Source: Morchella semilibera (lineage: Eukaryota; Ascomycota; Pezizomycetes; Pezizales; Morchellaceae). From it: 64,000 bases of DNA. The DNA lies in NCBI GenBank assembly GCA_009192285.1, contig WBVU01000005.1, positions 1,372,768-1,436,767 on the forward strand, written 5' to 3'. Positions within the stretch are counted from its first letter, which is position 1, and every line of letters starts with the position of its first letter. Positions 1 through 9,928 of the stretch are shown here, in pieces. Below the pieces are notes generated by a model, which saw nothing but the letters and a program-made list of their open reading frames with translations, had not been told where the DNA came from and did not search any database. The position numbers were made by a program, and so were the translations under genes.

Positions 1-37
1 CCACGTGCATATATCCCCCAAACACGCATACAAACAA

Positions 38-136
38 GCTCAGGTAGTGCAGTGGTAGCACACCCTCACCAAAAACATTAAAAACTTATAAACCGAAAGC
101 CGCAGGGAGACTTGGGTTCAATTCCCAGCCTGAGCC
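38..136 (+). tRNA. tRNA-like sequence, copy 1 (isotype not assigned)
   Basis: A seven-base acceptor stem GCTCAGG (38-44) pairs with CCTGAGC (129-135). A D-arm GTGC/GCAC with an A-box-like TAGTGCAGTGG and a T-arm TTGGG/CCCAG with a good B box (GGTTCAATTCC) are present, and a TTTT follows at once. About 27 extra bases sit at the anticodon loop, as a nuclear tRNA intron would. The anticodon stem pairs for only four bases (CCCT/AGGG), and the base expected to be U33 is not T, so no anticodon can be read. It may be a pseudogene or a tRNA-derived Pol III unit. Confidence 0.5.
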
Positions 137-203
137 TATTTTCTTGGTCGGGGGGCTGGGTCATGACCACGGTCATCTATCCTCGAAACGCGCATACAGA
201 CAA

Positions 204-302
204 GCTCAGGTAGTGCAGTGGTAGCACACCCTCACCAAAAACATTAAAAACTTATAAACCGAAAGCCGCAGGGAGACTTGGGTTCAACTCCCAGCCTGAG
301 CC
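204..302 (+). tRNA. tRNA-like sequence, copy 2 (isotype not assigned)
   Basis: Second copy of the 99-base block. Acceptor stem 204-210 pairs with 295-301, the T-loop is TTCAACT, and the sequence ATTTTATTG downstream supplies a T-run. It keeps the same 27-base insertion and the same weak anticodon arm as copy 1, so the oddity was present before the duplication or is maintained in both. Confidence 0.5.
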
Positions 303-1104
303 AACATTTTATTGATCGCACTGCTCACACATAAGGAGCTCCTAAACCATCAAGACTACCACGCACTAGTGTGGAAACACAGTTTGCAGACCACTCCGGT
401 GCCCTTCTCGCCGTTAAGTAACTCTTTCAGCAACCCCACTCCTCCTGTCTCGCGTTTATCCCCTAGTGGAACTTGCCTTCTCAGCCTAGGTGAACACACA
501 GCCCCGGCCACAAAGCGTGCCCCTGCGAGTGTACAATCAAATCCTCCACCTTCTCTTGACGCGAATGAGCACTAGTATGTGGTGCCATGACGTTATTGTA
601 CGTACAGGTATCAACATCCATTCTACCCCTTTGTACTACCTTACCACGGGGTCTCCCCCGGGACGACAAGTGACCTTTACCCGCGACCGACGTAGCAACG
701 AGTGACAGCCGGTGACTGACAGCGAGTGATGTCCCAGCCCGAGTGATCACCCATGCTCCTGATCCGACCCGCCGTACAGAGGCGCACCAGTCCAAGTGAA
801 TCCCAGGCAGGCGAGCGACGCACCTCAAGAGCAGGCCACCCGCCCGCCGGAGGGGGCAATCCGCCCCGCCCTCAAGCAGGGGTGTTGCACGGCAACCAAC
901 TAGGCGCGTGAGCCCTGAGAGAGGGGTGTAAATGCTGGCACCCGCAGAGCGGTGAGGGACATGTAGCAGAAATACCTCCGGGACTTAGCTCCACGTACCC
1001 GCCCACCCCCCCCCCCCCAGGGTAGATCCTGGGGGATTGGGCGGCGGGCGGGTAGCGCAGGGGGGAAAATGTATCAGAAACGCCTACCGGGGGGCTGTCT
1101 TCAA

Positions 1105-1140
1105 CCCCCCCCCCCCCAAAAAAAAAAAAAAAAAAAAAAA
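1105..1140. repeat. Homopolymer junction C13-A23
   Basis: Thirteen C residues are followed directly by twenty-three A residues. A G21 run follows at 1296-1316, and another C13 precedes at 1006-1018. Confidence 0.95.
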
Positions 1141-1295
1141 CCGGGCAACTGGGCGGCGAGCGAATCATACGCCATAAAGCGCGGCGGCGCTTACTTGGTA
1201 CCGGAAGAGCAGGATACTACTGGAAACCCCACGACCCGGTCGGGGAAGGTAGGATCTCGGGTAGTAATTGAGCCCAGAGAGAGGGCCGGCACCGC

Positions 1296-1316
1296 GGGGG
1301 GGGGGGGGGGGGGGGG
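1296..1316. repeat. Poly-G tract (21 G)
   Basis: Uninterrupted run of 21 G on the top strand inside a GC-rich block; one of about ten C/G runs of 11 or more in the window. Confidence 0.95.
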
Positions 1317-4050
1317 AGCCTAGCTTGGTACCAGAGTGGCATGCGGAGCAGGGGGAGAGGGGGATATTAGCGGGTAGGCTTCCTAAGCAAGTTGGGTGGT
1401 TGCGCCCACGGGTGAGAGGGTAGCCTATCAAAAGTTATACCGCGCGGGCATAGCCGGGGGCCGGGCTGTGGGATTGTCTTGCTTCCGGGCACCAGCCGAC
1501 GGCGTGGGGAGTGAAGGATACACACCGCACAGAGACGAGGAGGTGGGTGAGGAATAGTAGAGAATTGGTAGTGGCCACGCTTGGCAGGAGTATATCTGAA
1601 AAGTAGAAACTCTTGCCAACCCGGGAGCCAGACAGGCCATGTACTATTGACTAGATAATGAGGTCGGAGCTCTAACGGGACAAAATGAGTCGGACGAGAA
1701 GGTGACCCGGCTAATCATAGCTCGGATTAACTTAGAAAGCATAAACACTAGAGTGAGATCTTAGGAAACGCGTTATTGCCTCCCCCAACGGGGACAGAAA
1801 GCCCCTCAATTATCGGCCAGGAAAGATCGTATACAACCGTAAAACAAGGCCCCCCGAAATAAAAGCTTCCAAACTATTTTTGCTGCCCGAGCGAAGCTAG
1901 AGGGATGTAGGCGAGGAAAGTGTGTCTAGCAATAGGCACCGGACAAGCCACACCAGTAGGTAAAGAAAGAACCCCAAGTCAGAGAAGTGCCCTGGAGAGA
2001 GTCTTAAGACCCTCTTAATGAACCTTACCTCAACGCTTATGGCGGTGCCCACCCCTGTTTGGTTATTCCCATGCTTCGGCTAGGGGAGGAGCGATGTTCG
2101 CTTGCGGGAATGCGCACCTTCTCAACCACACATATTGCAACAGTAGCTAGCGGGCGGGAGGTTACCCTCTCACCTGCACTTGCGGTCAATATCTCCTGCG
2201 ACCGGACATCCAATAATTTAACATAGCCCTGTTCGGATACATTAACAGAGGGCGGGCACGGCATTTACAACCCCAGCCCAAAAAGCGCAACTCTACAGCC
2301 AACTCGGTATTCAACTACTGGTCTCTCAACAACGGAACCACATCCAGCCTGAACACTCGACAAATTTCCCACCACACTCCCGTACACCACGTGCCTGGCA
2401 CCACCGCGCACCCATCAGCCAGCCAACATACACGTCGCATGAGCCCAACACACCGACCGCCGCGGTCACCTCAGTCCATTTCACATACCACCGCTCGCCC
2501 TGCTTTAACAATCTCGCCAGAAGCAAACACTCCCGACCCCAACTAAACTACGCCCCACTTAGACCACCGAAGCCGCCCAACACCGGACCCATTCCCTCCT
2601 GTGCGCTTATACTCGATACCCTTTCACCACCCTTCCACCCTCCACATCCCCCACACTGTGGATGCTCCGCATCGCAGGTGCCTGTTCCCAACACCGACGT
2701 CGCTGCAGCGACGTCGGGGTGGCGCTGACGAATCCTTACACGCGGGAGCGCTGGTCACAACTATGGAGATCGACGGGTACGAATATGCAGGGACGAGAAC
2801 CAACGGAAATGCAGAACAAGAATGAACCCCGCCACCCCGCTACCCAACGCCACACCAACGCCTGAGCGCCCACAGTGCGCCATCTTAAAGTCTGCTTCGC
2901 CGGTTCGTTGCTGCCCGGTCGGGCTTACAGCTCACTCCTCACCCTTTCCCCCCAGTCCCGCCCAATTAACCGCACATCACCACCCCAAGCTAGCCCTCAA
3001 CAAATACCGCGTCCTCCGAACACCAACCCGACCCCGTCACAATAGACGGCAATGCCCGGGACCGAGCGAAAGCGCAACCCGAGCACGCTTGTTACAGAAA
3101 GACGTGCCCCCGATACGCAGTCAACACATAACCGGGTGACGTTACGGGTGCCCTGCGCCGTGCGGGGATAGGTCCGTAGGGTGGTACATCTAGATCGTAG
3201 GTCCTTTGCCCCGGTTTACATTCGGGCGCGGGTGGGGCGGGAGTCCGGTGCTGATGCAGAGTGCGGAGGGGGTCTTGCTGAATCAAAGGGACAAGTGTGA
3301 TGGGCCCTCCGGCGGCGGAGGAGGAAGTAGAGCTGGAGCAGGAGCAGGTCGTGGGGTGGGATATAACAGGGCGGCTCCCAACCACTACCGGCACTGCGGG
3401 AACGAGGGGTTCAAGAGGGTTACACCGACAGGCCAGCGGACCAGCGACAGACTCGTTAGCTGTGGATATGGGCCTGGGTGGGGCGGGGGTTGCGCTCTTG
3501 AGGGTGGGGTTCTGGCGGAAAGGTCTCCCCTGGAGTACGTGTCGGAGGAACTAACATGTAGCATGTCCTATCGGGCAGAAAAGCTCGCACTATGCCGATT
3601 AAGCAATCCATGGGCGAACGACAAGGGAAGTCTAGAAATAAAGTAATATCGGACGTGTAGGAGATGTAACGGAAACCCATAAACCCTACGGTACAATCTT
3701 TGATGTACATTGTAGTTTGTACCGCTCCTGGGGATGGGTATCAGTGCAGGGGGTAAAGACCGCCTTTCATCTCCCGGAGGGGATATACCCACTCATTATC
3801 CCCCGGTTGAGACATACACCCTCCCGGAGAGGCAATCAGTCCTTGTCGTAGTGGGTTAGGTACCTTTCGAGCAGGAGTTTGACCCAACGGTCTTGCAGGT
3901 GTCATGTACTGTTGAAGCGGAAGAAAGAGATCATTATGTGACCTCAATTAGTAGTTAGGTGATCGATCTATATCCATATAGATGCGGATCGACCGAGCAG
4001 GACACGTATAATAGCAGGCATCAAACACCCATTTCTTGAAATTGCCAAAC

Positions 4051-4103
4051 ATCACAAGTGCACACCATCAATAAATCAAACAAAAAAAAAATCACAAGTG
4101 CAC
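4051..4103 (+). mobile_element. 27-bp A-tailed retroposed insert with 13-bp target-site duplication
   Basis: The 13-mer ATCACAAGTGCAC occurs at 4051-4063 and again at 4091-4103. Between the copies is a 27-base insert ending in AAATCAAAC plus nine A. Direct repeats flanking an A-tailed insert are the mark of target-primed reverse transcription. A second insert at 18447-18495 ends in a very similar tail. Confidence 0.75.
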
Positions 4104-4182
4104 CGGCACATTACCGAGTGATAAACCATGTTTAAACATACTCGCAGTTTTTTTTTTTTCTTTTTCTTTTTTTTCTATTTAC

Positions 4183-4494
4183 ATGGTTAGGATTAAAACA
4201 GCAGGACGCTACGTTAATTGTCAGAAACCCTTGGGGAAGATGACATCAGTCGGGAAAGTCATGGACAAGAAAGTGAGATCACGAGAAAATGAATACTATC
4301 AGTATATAGATCATCAGTCAGCTAGTGACGGGCACGGGGCAGGACAAGACGAGTCGGGGGTCTCAAGACAAGGGCCCGCTCTTGATAAAGTCTCGAGACT
4401 TCATGGTCCTGTGACCTTTATGCCAGAAAAAGCGATATTGCCGAACCATAACCCTGGTTTGTGTATCTCTAGACTCAACTCTTCTCCTCTGTAA
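4183..4494 (+). CDS. Possible small gene, 103 aa, unknown function
   Basis: An open frame of 103 codons follows a strong polypyrimidine stretch (T-rich, 4149-4178) just before the ATG, as seen in many fungal promoters. The protein is basic at the N terminus and hydrophilic, with no signal peptide, membrane segment or motif that I recognise. Base use is not clearly coding, so this is a weak call. It lies alone between the retroposed scrap at 4051 and the inverted-repeat element at 4778. Confidence 0.2.
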   Translation: MVRIKTAGRYVNCQKPLGKMTSVGKVMDKKVRSRENEYYQYIDHQSASDGHGAGQDESGVSRQGPALDKVSRLHGPVTFMPEKAILPNHNPGLCISRLNSSPL

Positions 4495-4777
4495 GGGGGG
4501 CTACGGGGACATCAGCCCCGGCCTTGGGTACAACGATGATCGTTACTCGATGTAGCGTGCTACCTCAACACGGAGTAAAGGTTGCTACGAGTATTGACCG
4601 CTCTATTCATAACTGCCCTAGGATGCTAGACGCATTGGTGGCATGAGACAGGGCACGTCCAATATTGGAAAAACATTACCGGGATTGGGATTATAGAGGT
4701 CAGGCACTACCTGTATCAATTAGGCTAGTTAGCTGACCGTGTCAGGAACGGGATATCTGCGATTTAGGAAATACGTA

Positions 4778-5158
4778 CTGTACCGGTCAATGAGGCTGAG
4801 ACGTCAGGTGTTGGAGGAGCTGGTAATTGTCCCAAGAAAGACTATCCTGTTAGAGACTTTGAGGGGTTGATAATACCGAGGAGGCTAGAGATGTTTTGTC
4901 TTGTCCTAAGTTTGATTGTCATAGGTACGTCAGAGGGGGTGGTCTATAGGCTCTATAGATCTACTAACGAAATGTAAACAAGAAATTTGTCTTAGCCAAT
5001 GTAAAATCGTGGGAAATAATCAGAGCTGGAAGTCGTGAGAATTTTGTCCTAATATGCAGTCAGGGCATCCTGCACCAACATAAAATTAGCCAGAACTTGT
5101 ACCAAATCCAGCGGCTGTCAGAAATGGTGGACTGTCCCAACCTCATTGACCGGTACAG
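4778..5158. mobile_element. 381-bp MITE with Tc1/mariner-type ends
   Basis: Terminal inverted repeats begin CTGTACCGGTCAATGAGG at the left and end with the reverse complement at the right, matching over about 30 bases with a few changes. A TA dinucleotide flanks each end (4776-4777 and 5159-5160), which fits TA target duplication by a Tc1/mariner-class transposase. The 381-bp interior shows no transposase frame, so it is non-autonomous. Confidence 0.75.
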
Positions 5159-5876
5159 TATTGCATGATACTTGTAGGGGTCAATTTAAAGGCCTTTCAG
5201 GCCTACCTCCTGCGTTCCTAAGTCATTCCCGGTATTGGTACGCGGAACGGTACATGTGACCGAGTGATACCTTGTGACTATTAAATTACCAATCACTGGA
5301 TTGTCACTGTTTTGCCATAAAGAGAGTAATGCACGTGTAGAAACCTATGTGGGTTTAGTGAATAGGCATCCGCACCGGTGGAGGAATGCCGCCAGCTGAT
5401 CGCGGTTTGTAAATCGTCTCTTCTTTCAACTATTTTCCCGTTCTCGCTCTACCGATACAGGTGACTCTTTTTTTATGTAGTATAAAATACGGTGGATATG
5501 CGGTGATAGAATGAGTAGAAATGTCTTGCTAGTAGCTAATAAGTTGACGCTTAAGGACACGTGATTAGGACACGAGCCGGAACTAGATATAGTCAGGAAC
5601 ATCTTGAAAGATCTATATACTACACACACACTGCGATGAGCTCAAGTCAATAATTCCCAATATACCGGAACAACCTCACTACTCTCACGAGGCCCCTCCA
5701 GAACGATCATATCTTCAGGCGACTCCGAGGCGCGTGCACACGCCTTAGACACTGCATGCGCGGTGGGGTGGGTCAACTGCGTTGAATTCAAATGGGCTGA
5801 TTGTAGCGTTTCTTGGGTTCTAGTAGTAATACAGACAGTAGTCCTAATGTATGGAATTAAGTAGATGAACAACTTA

Positions 5877-5888
5877 AACCCTAACCCT
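5877..5888 (-). repeat. Telomere-like motif (2 units of TTAGGG, bottom strand)
   Basis: AACCCTAACCCT, followed by GC; flanking DNA is unlike that of the other copies. Confidence 0.9.
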
Positions 5889-5945
5889 GCTATTGCGCTA
5901 GCAGGTACTTTTTCCGTTTTCCGTTATTATTAATCAACCAGTACA

Positions 5946-5974
5946 ACTTGCTTGTTTATTCTAGATACAAAAAT
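5946..5974 (-). repeat. 29-bp dispersed repeat, copy 1
   Basis: ACTTGCTTGTTTATTCTAGA and the following ATACAAAAAT match the reverse complement of 60129-60158 with one base difference. Nothing else around the two sites aligns, so this looks like the end of a dispersed element. Confidence 0.6.
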
Positions 5975-6306
5975 CCTTATATACTTCGACAAAATAGTAG
6001 GAACTAGTAGAATAGAGGCCGTGGGTAAGACTGTAGGTACGTGGGGGACTTCTTTTCCTTAGTGCCAGCTTAGTGTTGGTAACCCTGACCCTGACCCTGA
6101 ACCCGGCCCAACCGAAGTCACATGGATATGCACGTGATCGAGTGACGGGACATGACGAGAGATAGTTCTCGAGGCATCCCCTCCCTTTGATGATAATATA
6201 TCTCATGAGCTTAGGCTACAGTGGAGTGTCCGAAATAGATATCCATGGCCTTATCACGGTAGCTCTACTGCCATGGAGCGGTCGTGGGGACCTCCGAACG
6301 TTATCG

Positions 6307-6490
6307 CCCGGCAGGCCGAAACATGGACAAAATCTAGTGCAGTGCTGTTTATACAAATAAGGCACATATCATACCGAGTATGGATTTAATATAGGTAATC
6401 TTTCTAATAGAATCTTCCACGGGATGAGGGTTGGTGCCAGGACAGCAAATATGTACTACACCAGATTTTGTCTTGTCTCGGCCTGCCGGG
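6307..6490. mobile_element. 184-bp inverted-repeat element
   Basis: The left arm starts CCCGGCAGGCCGAAACATGG and the right arm (6459-6490) is its reverse complement, with three or four differences over about 32 bases. The spacer has no coding frame. No clear target duplication is seen. The form is that of a small MITE. Confidence 0.7.
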
Positions 6491-6882
6491 TGATGCAACC
6501 TTTGTCCCCCAGAATTGAGGGGGATTGGATGGTGGGTAATTGAAGACCTCGTCTTGGAAGTTAAACTAGGTTAGAGTAGTCCCGTATCTACCCGGGCTGG
6601 AAAGAGATAGAGGCCAGCAAAGCGAATTGTCTAATGAGGGTTCAAGAATGCAATATGAGGGGAATTGTAGGTCACTCTTGAAGTTCGGAAGAGCACGGGA
6701 GGTAGAGTGGGAAGGCCGTTAGAATTCCGGAAATATCAAGCGAGACAATGTGACCGGAGGGAAGGTAAGCTCTCGAATGGGTGCTGAGGAAGAAACGCGC
6801 TTAGTAGGGGATCAGACGAACAACCAAAAGACAGCGCGCACGGCCCACCATGCTGGAGCACCGGTTGAGAATAGGAAATAAT

Positions 6883-7301
6883 GCGTTGGACCGGGGACCC
6901 TGTCAGACGCAGAAACCTGTCGCATACAAAATCCATTGAGCTGAATGATCGAACAACCACCACAGGAGGAAAATGGAATTGAAATTATTATGAAGATTTA
7001 TTCTCCTTAGGTGAGAACCATCTCAAAGAAATTCTGACTCAAATATCTTAAAAGCTGGTGGAGATATGTTATGGTTCTGATCTCTCCATACAAGTGGTAA
7101 TTTGTATAGGAGTTTCTAATTTGACTGTTTCTTCACAAATTTTTAAGCAAATTCCCCCTTAAACTTGGAGGATTATCCTTCTTAATAGGCAATTATGCCT
7201 ATATAGATGTTTTCTAGATTCATATGGTTTTGAGGTTTTTCCACAAGTGCTGGTTGCCAGGCGACAGGTTTCTGCGTCTGGCAGGGCTCCTGGTCCAACG
7301 C
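6883..7301. mobile_element. 419-bp element with 41-bp inverted repeats
   Basis: Left arm 6883-6923 (GCGTTGGACC to CTGTCGC) pairs with right arm 7261-7301 at 37 of 41 positions. All four differences are transitions. The interior is AT-rich and non-coding. The apparent shared peptide DRFLRL in frames over both arms is simply the repeat read twice. Confidence 0.75.
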
Positions 7302-8712
7302 GTTACACTAAAAGAGCACCGACATGTCCCAGCGGTTCCAGAGGCCGGGAGTGGGGGAAACCGTCTACTGGCTGCGGGGACGGCCGGAAATTCACTAGTA
7401 GGGCAGTGTATCCTACAGGCTATGCCCGCAGAACAAATAGGGAAAGTCGAAAGATTTATGAATGGCTGATGAGGTTGATAAATTGAGTAAAAAAAACGAT
7501 TACAAAGGATGCGGCGCGCTATGAAAGCGTTCCTATTTAGAAATTAGCATGGAATAAAGCAACTCGGGTATTTAGAATGTTTTCCCACCATCGGAGAAAA
7601 AGGTTCAACAGGGGAGAGAGAATATTTTGAAGTAATCATAATTAGGAGGAATTCCTTGATCTAGCCGGAGGGGCAGGTCCAATACCAAAGAAAAGGGTGC
7701 AGGCGGGATGAGTGAGATAAAGGCCACTTGATCGCCGGATGAGGGCGGAACAGCAATGTGCATCAAAACCGAACTATGTGTCGCGCGGGCTCAAGGTCAC
7801 GTGATGATACCCGCTTATAATTACCATTAGGCAAAAATGAGCAAAAGGATACCGCGAAAGAGTATCAATGGAATCAAATATTCAATTATCTTTATCCTGG
7901 GTTTTCCCTTTACTGAGAGTACTTAACTTAGAGTACATATAATGTAGCTGACCCCGATGACGAATTATGGATCTTTGCCCGCGCGAGGAGCTCGAGACCC
8001 AAATGTTTACTAAGAACACTCGATAATAATTTACGAACACGGGAGTAGAATGTTTAATTGTGGTCCATTTCGGGTTCCAAGCGATTACAGGAACGCGAAG
8101 CTAGAGTAAAACCCTCAGGTGAGTGCAGGTGCTCCATAAATAGCCCCCCAATCATTGGTCATCTGAATGATTACTAATCAACCGTCCCACCACACCTTTC
8201 TATTCTAGGCACCCCATGATAGATCGACAATCGATACGAGTTCCACCTCACATCCCCCCATTTCACACCAGCTATCGGTTGACAGGTTCCGAGCTGCAGG
8301 CACCTCCTAGTCGGTACGGGTCAAGCTTTTGACCCCGCGAGATCATTCAACAAGTATCACTATTTCACTGATTGAGTATGGTATCCGAGTCTCGTATTAA
8401 ACCCCAGGTGCGCTGACTGTGTTGTACGACAAGAGCCATCTGGTGAAGACGGACCGTCCCACAGCATTTTCTGAACATAACTGCCACCTGGTGCCATAGA
8501 AAGAGGGTAGGCTCGGCGTTTAATTTTCGTTTTAGGGAGAATACGAAGTCGCGAGTAATCATTCTCATGGCCATATCACTTCCGGATCTGCTGGCACCAG
8601 CGGTCAAGGGGTTGCTTCTCGCATGACCTGGGGCAATACGTACCATGCGGGGGCTTGGAGGATCTTCGCTCGGGTATGGGCAGTCAGTTCTTGAGACATA
8701 GGAAGAAACACG
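7302..8712. other. Intergenic; no gene seen
   Basis: Only short frames. A 156-codon minus frame at 8365-8835 overlaps the promoter and first codon of the secreted-protein gene and has no recognisable features, so it is not called. Confidence 0.5.
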
Positions 8713-8719
8713 TATAAAT
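8713..8719 (+). promoter_or_regulatory. TATA box of the secreted-protein gene
   Basis: TATAAAT lies 141 bases before the ATG at 8854. The same 120-140 base spacing is seen at the genes starting at 28925, 35733 and 41512. Confidence 0.5.
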
Positions 8720-8853
8720 TCACCGACTCCCACCGTTGAACGCAATTCCTCACTCTGCTCATTATCTAAAACAGTCTCCTCCAGCGCCCCACTCCCTGAA
8801 GCTCTATACCTTTCCAAGTCGTACCACATCAGCACCCGAGCTACTCACCCATA

Positions 8854-9150
8854 ATGCGCTTCTCCATCTCCATCCTTCCTCTTCTACTCACCCTCGCCGC
8901 CGCGCTCCCTACCGACCTCGCCCCCCGCCAGGCAGACACATCCTGCACCTGCCAACCGCAGTTCGAGGCAGGCGACTACTGCGGCACCTGCGCGGGCTCA
9001 CGCGGCTTCGTCGTCTTTGAGATTGGTGACTGGAACCGTCAGACGACGCTGTTCCACTGCACTGGTGATGGCTCGGGCGGCTGCTACGGTATCGGGTATC
9101 ATGAGAGCTGCAACGTTACGTATACGCCATGCGGGCCAAACTTCCCTTGA
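8854..9150 (+). CDS. Small secreted cysteine-rich protein (98 aa), effector-like
   Basis: A 98-residue protein in a single exon. It opens with a classic signal peptide (MRFSISILPLLLTLAAALP), followed by a short propeptide-like stretch ending in APRQ, where a dibasic-type or signal cleavage could act. The mature part is about 75 residues with eight cysteines (CTC near residue 29, then C43, C46, C68, C75, C84, C91), an even number suggesting four disulphides. It is rich in Gly, Thr and Tyr and has no membrane segment. C-ending codons dominate the first half, and a TATA box precedes it. This is the profile of fungal small secreted proteins used in host or microbe interaction; I recognise no named family. 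Confidence 0.85.
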   Translation: MRFSISILPLLLTLAAALPTDLAPRQADTSCTCQPQFEAGDYCGTCAGSRGFVVFEIGDWNRQTTLFHCTGDGSGGCYGIGYHESCNVTYTPCGPNFP

Positions 9151-9364
9151 GTAATTCGACGCTAGATGGGGTGGGGAAGGTGATTTAAGAAGTGGGGCTT
9201 GATTGGTTCGTTGTGAATATGTGGGGTCTCGTTGTGTTGCGCAGGTGGTGGTGATACTGGGTAGGAACTTCTTGTATGCTCTTTATGATGGGGTTATTTG
9301 TGCTTCCCTCTATAGCTTTAGTTTCCTGTCCATGTAGTCACTTAATCGTGCGTTAGACAAGTTC

Positions 9365-9376
9365 AGGGTTAGGGTT
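9365..9376 (+). repeat. Telomere-like motif (2 units of TTAGGG)
   Basis: AGGGTTAGGGTT, about 215 bases downstream of the secreted-protein gene stop. Confidence 0.9.
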
Positions 9377-9765
9377 AAGTATTGGGAAGAGGGGATAATT
9401 GCTCGCGCCAAACTAGGCTCATGCTAGTACTAAAATAGATATCAGAGCTTTCTCTCTACAGAAGTCTATCTTTTTCCTACGTGAGTGATGTGGTCTATTG
9501 TACGAACAAAGCAGTTTTAGTATGTTCAGCTGGGCGTTGACCTTGTACCGGCTTCCCCGTAAAACACGTTACAAGCATAAGTAGATTTCACATTTTCCAT
9601 ATTTACTTATTGAACAGGTAAGGGAAAAATCAGATAAAGGTTAAATCATAAACCATTATCCAATACATTTTCATCCTATATCTCCAGATATATCCTCATT
9701 TACCAAAAAGAAATTAGGTAGTCCGGTATCCAGGACACCTCCGACTTGCACATTTTACCTTTCTA

Positions 9766-9928
9766 TCCCTTAGTCTGTCAGTAAAATGCTGACCGCCCAA
9801 GAAGAAGCAAATTTTGTGTGGCTTTACTTACAGATCCCGTTATCGCCCTTATCAAATAATAGATCACCCATACAAACTTCATTCCTCTAGCTCTATTATA
9901 GGGGGGTCAGCATTGACAGACTAAGGGA
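9766..9928. mobile_element. 163-bp MITE overlapping the 3' end of the NACHT-ankyrin gene
   Basis: The left end TCCCTTAGTCTGTCA then AATGCTGACC matches the reverse complement of the right end over about 30 bases, apart from a 4-base insertion and one substitution. TA dinucleotides sit at both borders (9764-9765 and 9929-9930), as for Tc1/mariner-type insertion. Related pieces lie at 21683-21781 and 42379-42430. The right terminal repeat supplies the stop codon of the minus-strand NACHT-ankyrin gene. Confidence 0.8.

Larger units (their letters stand above)
1..302. repeat. Tandem duplication of a ~166-bp tRNA-like unit
   Basis: The first 302 bases hold two copies of one unit offset by about 166 bases. 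Each has a flank ending in CGCATACA(A/G)ACAA followed by an almost identical 99-base tRNA-like block. The flanks differ at scattered sites while the tRNA-like blocks differ at one base (T-loop TTCAATT versus TTCAACT). The first copy starts at the window edge, so more copies may lie to the left. Confidence 0.85.
303..4050. other. Gene-poor stretch with GC-rich, homopolymer-rich first part
   Basis: I see no convincing gene. From about 600 to 1650 and 2300 to 3500 the DNA is GC-rich and low in complexity. Runs include C13 at 1006-1018, C13 then A23 at 1105-1140, and G21 at 1296-1316. The open frames are short, overlap on both strands and are rich in Pro, Gly or Arg, as expected from composition alone. 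Confidence 0.5.
5159..6306. other. Intergenic; no gene seen
   Basis: Short frames only. It holds one telomere-like motif (5877-5888), a degenerate ACCCTG tract near 6080-6100, and one copy of a short repeat (5946-5974) that recurs inverted at 60129. Confidence 0.5.

Noticed and set aside
6061-6110. ACCCTG tract near 6080 as a telomere motif
   Set aside because: The units are CCCTGA, not CCCTAA; counted as degenerate and left out of the eleven.
8365-8835. 156-codon minus-strand frame upstream of the secreted-protein gene
   Set aside because: It covers the TATA box of the plus-strand gene, has no motif and no coding-like base use; treated as a chance frame.
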